The notes beneath the pieces are model-generated. The model did not search any database. It was not told where the DNA came from and saw only the letters and a list, made by a program, of their open reading frames with translations. 18,257 nucleotides of DNA from an uncultured Coriobacteriales bacterium (lineage in GTDB: Bacteria; Actinomycetota; Coriobacteriia; Coriobacteriales; Eggerthellaceae): assembly GCA_946892075.1 (NCBI GenBank), contig CAMPNZ010000030.1, positions 1 through 18,257 on the forward strand, in the 5' to 3' direction. Positions 16,291-18,257 of the stretch are shown here, in pieces. The position numbers were made by a program, and so were the translations under genes. The first letter of the stretch is position 1. Each line of letters starts with the position of its first letter.

Positions 16291-16319
16291 TTGCTTGGCT
16301 TGTGCAAGTATGGTAAACT
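16291..16319 (+). promoter_or_regulatory. rpmE promoter
   Basis: TTGCTT (16291-16296), a 17-bp spacer ending in TGG, and TAAACT (16314-16319) form a sigma-70-like promoter with an extended -10 (TGn). Transcription would start near 16326, giving a leader of about 48 nt that is mostly one hairpin plus the ribosome binding site. Confidence 0.6.
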
Positions 16320-16335
16320 GCTCAAGCAATTCTTC

Positions 16336-16356
16336 GGCTTGGTCGGAAACCAAGCC
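16336..16356 (+). promoter_or_regulatory. Leader hairpin upstream of rpmE, candidate r-protein leader
   Basis: A perfect 7-bp stem (GGCTTGG, 16336-16342; CCAAGCC, 16350-16356) with a 7-nt loop TCGGAAA lies just before the ribosome binding site AAAGGAG. L31 leaders that bind excess L31 are described in several bacterial groups, so autoregulation is plausible. No terminator-like T-run follows, so control would be of translation. Function is inferred. Confidence 0.5.
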
Positions 16357-16373
16357 TCGATAAAGGAGACTAT

Positions 16374-16862
16374 ATGAAACCCGGAATTCATCCCGAATAT
16401 GTGGAATGCACGGTAACGTGCAGCTGCGGCAATACGTTTAAAACGCATGCTACCAAGCCTGAAATTCGCGTTGAAATTTGCAATGCGTGCCATCCGTTCT
16501 ATACCGGTCAGCAAAAATTTGTTGATACGGGCGGACGCGTACAGCGCTTTGCGAACAAATTTGGTTCTGCAAGTGCATCAGTTGCTGAGCGTGAAGAAAA
16601 GCGCAAGGCTGAACGTGCACAAGCTGCTCTTGCTGCAGAAGAAAAGCGCAAGGCCGAGCGTGCTGCAAAAGCTGCTGAGAAGGAAAAGCGTGCTCAGGAA
16701 TATGCTGCTCGCGCTGAAAAAGAAGCAAAGAAAGCTGCAGAAGCTGCTGCGAAAGAAGCTGCTGAAAAAGAAGCTGCTGGCGCTGAAGCTGCCAGTGAGA
16801 GTGCTGCTGAAGAAAATGGCGAGGAAAGCGCTGATGCAAGCGCATCTGAAAAGGCTGAATAG
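16374..16862 (+). CDS. rpmE: 50S ribosomal protein L31, zinc-binding type, with long C-terminal extension
   Basis: This is a protein of the large ribosomal subunit near the central protuberance, helping bridge the subunits. Residues 1 to about 65 are a complete zinc-type L31: start MKPGIHPEYV, zinc ligands Cys16, Cys18, Cys36 and Cys39, and the CHPFYTG and DTGGRVQRF blocks. After about residue 66 the protein continues for some 95 residues rich in Ala, Lys, Glu and Arg, with the nine-residue unit EEKRKAERA at 74-82 and again at 89-97 (15-residue period), then an acidic Glu/Ser/Ala end. Composition predicts one long charged helix or a disordered tail. Usual L31 is about 70-85 residues. The ATG at 16374 follows AAAGGAG by about 7 nt. 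It has its own promoter, leader hairpin and terminator. An additional cysteine is at 12. The stop is TAG. Confidence 0.96.
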   Translation: MKPGIHPEYVECTVTCSCGNTFKTHATKPEIRVEICNACHPFYTGQQKFVDTGGRVQRFANKFGSASASVAEREEKRKAERAQAALAAEEKRKAERAAKAAEKEKRAQEYAARAEKEAKKAAEAAAKEAAEKEAAGAEAASESAAEENGEESADASASEKAE

Positions 16863-16922
16863 CATATTTTCTTCTTTGACGCTTTCTTGATGTAAGCGTC
16901 ATAACAGTATTGAAACGGTAAG

Positions 16923-16963
16923 TCGGTGTAATGAGTGTACATGCTCGTTACGCCGATTTTTTT
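16923..16963 (+). terminator. Strong intrinsic terminator of rpmE
   Basis: A 13-bp stem with two G-U pairs (arms 16923-16935 and 16944-16956, loop 8) is followed by seven T residues (16957-16963). It lies 60 nt after the rpmE stop and faces the convergent methyltransferase gene, whose stop is at 16986. Confidence 0.9.
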
Positions 16964-16985
16964 ATGGGTAATGTTTCCCGCCGTG

Positions 16986-18134
16986 TTATATCTGCGCAGG
17001 AAACGACGACGTATCCCAACGTATGTGTGCCCATTGCACATCGCGTTTTTCGCGCGTCCGCAGTGCTTGCGGCGTATCTTCGCATTGCTGCGGGTTCGCA
17101 ACAATTTCGCTATCCACCCACGCGTGCAAGCGCTGTATCGCGCGTGCCAGCGTTGGAGCATCAACGAAGTTTTTCAAGCTGCCAACAACCAAGCGTTCGT
17201 AGAATTCGTGCGCTTCGTCAAGCGTGTCGAAATAGTCGTGTCTACCTGCGGGAATATAGCGTACTTCAGGCGTAAATCCATAGCCTGCCAAAATCATAAA
17301 CGCGTAGTAGAAATCGCGACCAATAACCATCGGAAGCTGCAGTGTTTCCATTAAGCGCCTGTCAATGCGCGGCGACACTTCACGCGCAAGCGTTATACAC
17401 GCGCGGCGCCGTGCCACCATGCTCAAACGCAAAATGCTTTTCCCCAAATCGCTTGTTGCAATTGAGCGCGACGCAACGGCAACGTCTACCATATTCGGTT
17501 GAAATCCTGCGTCGCTCCATGCATCATCCCAGCTTAGCTGCATAATATCTACCGAGCCTGTGCGCGTGTTGCTGGCATTGTTTGCAACCCGCGCCGCGCT
17601 TGCGTGTGACGCAATGAATTCCCGCGACGCGCCTGCGCGTAAAAAGGTGATATGGTGCAGGCTCAGCTATTTTTCCATCACAGAAAGCATGCCGCGCGAG
17701 AAGTCAGCTGCCAGCACGTCAACACCCATGCGCGCCAGCGGAAGTGCAAGAACCCCTGTTCCGCAGCCCATATCAAACACCGTGTCGCGCGCTTGGATGT
17801 CGGAGTATGCAATAAAGGTGCTGGCATAGGGGCTGTGCGTTCCGTGCGCTGTTGGAAAACTTTCCGCGCGTGCATCCCATGCGCTGCTGTTATCAGGTGT
17901 GTTGCGTGTTTTTTGGATGCGCTTCCACTCATCGTTCCAATTGATATTCAACAGCAAGGGAACGCATGCATCATCGGAAGAAAAGCAGCGTTTCACCAGT
18001 TCATCGTAGCGTATGGCGCGTTTGTCGCGATGCACGCCGGCATGCTCCGTACCAGTTTTAAGCACATCGCTATTCCCCGTATCAGCTTGGAATTTATTTG
18101 AAAAAGCGGCATTGCGCGCGTCGTTTGCGTTCAT
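16986..18134 (-). pseudogene. Class I SAM-dependent methyltransferase interrupted by an in-frame TAG
   Basis: The frame is 383 codons from the ATG at 18134 to the TAA at 16986, with one TAG at codon 156 (17667-17669) and no other stop or frameshift. Before the TAG, the SAM-binding motif I is intact: DTVFDMGCGTG near 117-127 and the end of strand 2, DVLAADFSRGML, near 139-150. The part after it continues as a methyltransferase would (VDVAVASRSIATSDLG near 217-232), so both halves belong to one gene. The start has AAGGGGAAG about 6 nt upstream. Substrate is unknown. Either the gene is a recent nonsense pseudogene, or the TAG is read through, or it is a sequencing error. TAG is the ordinary stop of at least five neighbouring genes, which argues against general reassignment. 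Residues 1-155 alone would lack most of the fold. Confidence 0.8.
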
Positions 18135-18257
18135 GTGAACTTCCCCTTGTTCTTTTTGGTGTTTGCTCTCTGAGCGTAACATGTGACACATATATAGTGT
18201 ATCATGAGAGGGTGCGCGCGCTTAGATTTTTTGCAGAAAAGCTGCCATAGTCCCAGC
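18135..18257. other. Upstream region of the methyltransferase, with AT-rich dyad
   Basis: ACAC-ATATATA-GTGT (18186-18200) is an imperfectly symmetric 15-bp dyad about 55-65 bp upstream of the start codon, where a promoter or operator would be expected. No convincing -35/-10 pair can be assigned. The rest to the window edge shows no gene. Confidence 0.35.

Noticed and set aside
16877..16901. Second terminator after rpmE (TGACGCTT/AAGCGTCA stem)
   Set aside because: The 8-bp stem is real but no T-run follows it on either strand; the stem at 16923-16956 with seven T residues is the terminator.
16450..16902. Minus-strand and alternative-frame open frames over the L31 tail, rich in Ser/Phe/Leu or Gln
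   Set aside because: The low-complexity GCT/GAA/AAG-rich coding sequence keeps all frames free of stops; the sense frame has the L31 domain and the ribosome binding site.
17544..17666. Two separate genes, one ending at 17667 and one starting at the ATG at 17543
   Set aside because: The 41 codons between them are open and in the same frame, the downstream ATG has no good ribosome binding site, and each half alone lacks part of the methyltransferase fold.
17667..17669. TAG as a pyrrolysine codon
   Set aside because: TAG is the normal stop of asnB, the iron permease, the peptide-binding protein, nifJ and rpmE here, no pyl gene is in the window, and the gene is not a methylamine methyltransferase. 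Kept only as a remote possibility in the finding.
18186..18200. Resemblance of ACACATATATAGTGT to an NrdR box
   Set aside because: As I recall it, the NrdR consensus has eight bases between ACAC and GTGT and usually occurs as a spaced pair; here there are seven, only one copy, and no ribonucleotide reductase gene.

Overview
The window looks like chromosomal DNA of a mid-GC, probably anaerobic bacterium. I infer an actinobacterial relative of the Coriobacteriia (Eggerthellaceae/Cryptobacterium type). The reasons are the single-polypeptide pyruvate:ferredoxin oxidoreductase, the Tat-type lipoprotein signals on both solute-binding proteins, the permease/ATPase fusion in the peptide transporter, and a zinc-type ribosomal protein L31. 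No 16S or other decisive marker is present, so this placement is inference. I see no phage, transposon, tRNA, rRNA or CRISPR array.

Layout, left to right. 1-281: no supported gene. 282-2174 (minus): asparagine synthase (asnB). 2465-5879 (minus): a three-gene FecB/FecCD/FecE-type importer for an iron complex, heme or corrinoid, transcribed binding protein, permease, ATPase. 5880-6399: a long gap with an AT-rich putative control region and a stretch of degenerate short tandem repeats. 6400-12017 (minus): a peptide/nickel-type (Dpp/Opp) ABC importer in the order binding protein, permease DppB, fused permease-ATPase DppC-DppD, and ATPase DppF. A clear intrinsic terminator lies after the binding-protein gene. 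12018-12512: divergent intergenic region. 12513-16205 (plus): nifJ. 16374-16862 (plus): rpmE, with a promoter, a leader hairpin and a strong terminator. 16986-18134 (minus): a class I SAM-dependent methyltransferase gene cut by one in-frame TAG.

The metabolic picture is coherent. Peptides are imported, and the resulting 2-oxo acids can be oxidised by NifJ to acyl-CoA with reduced ferredoxin. An iron-chelate importer could feed the demand for Fe-S clusters. This fits an asaccharolytic, amino-acid-fermenting anaerobe, but it is inference from gene content.

I found no convincing new multi-gene system. The unusual features are local: the in-frame amber codon in an otherwise intact methyltransferase frame; L31 with a roughly 95-residue Ala/Lys/Glu-rich tail and a hairpin leader; a low-complexity insertion in the TPP domain of NifJ; seven-residue tandem repeats in the N-terminal tail of the iron permease; and several unrelated degenerate tandem repeats, including one that triplicates the 3' end (with stop codon) of the FecE-type gene.
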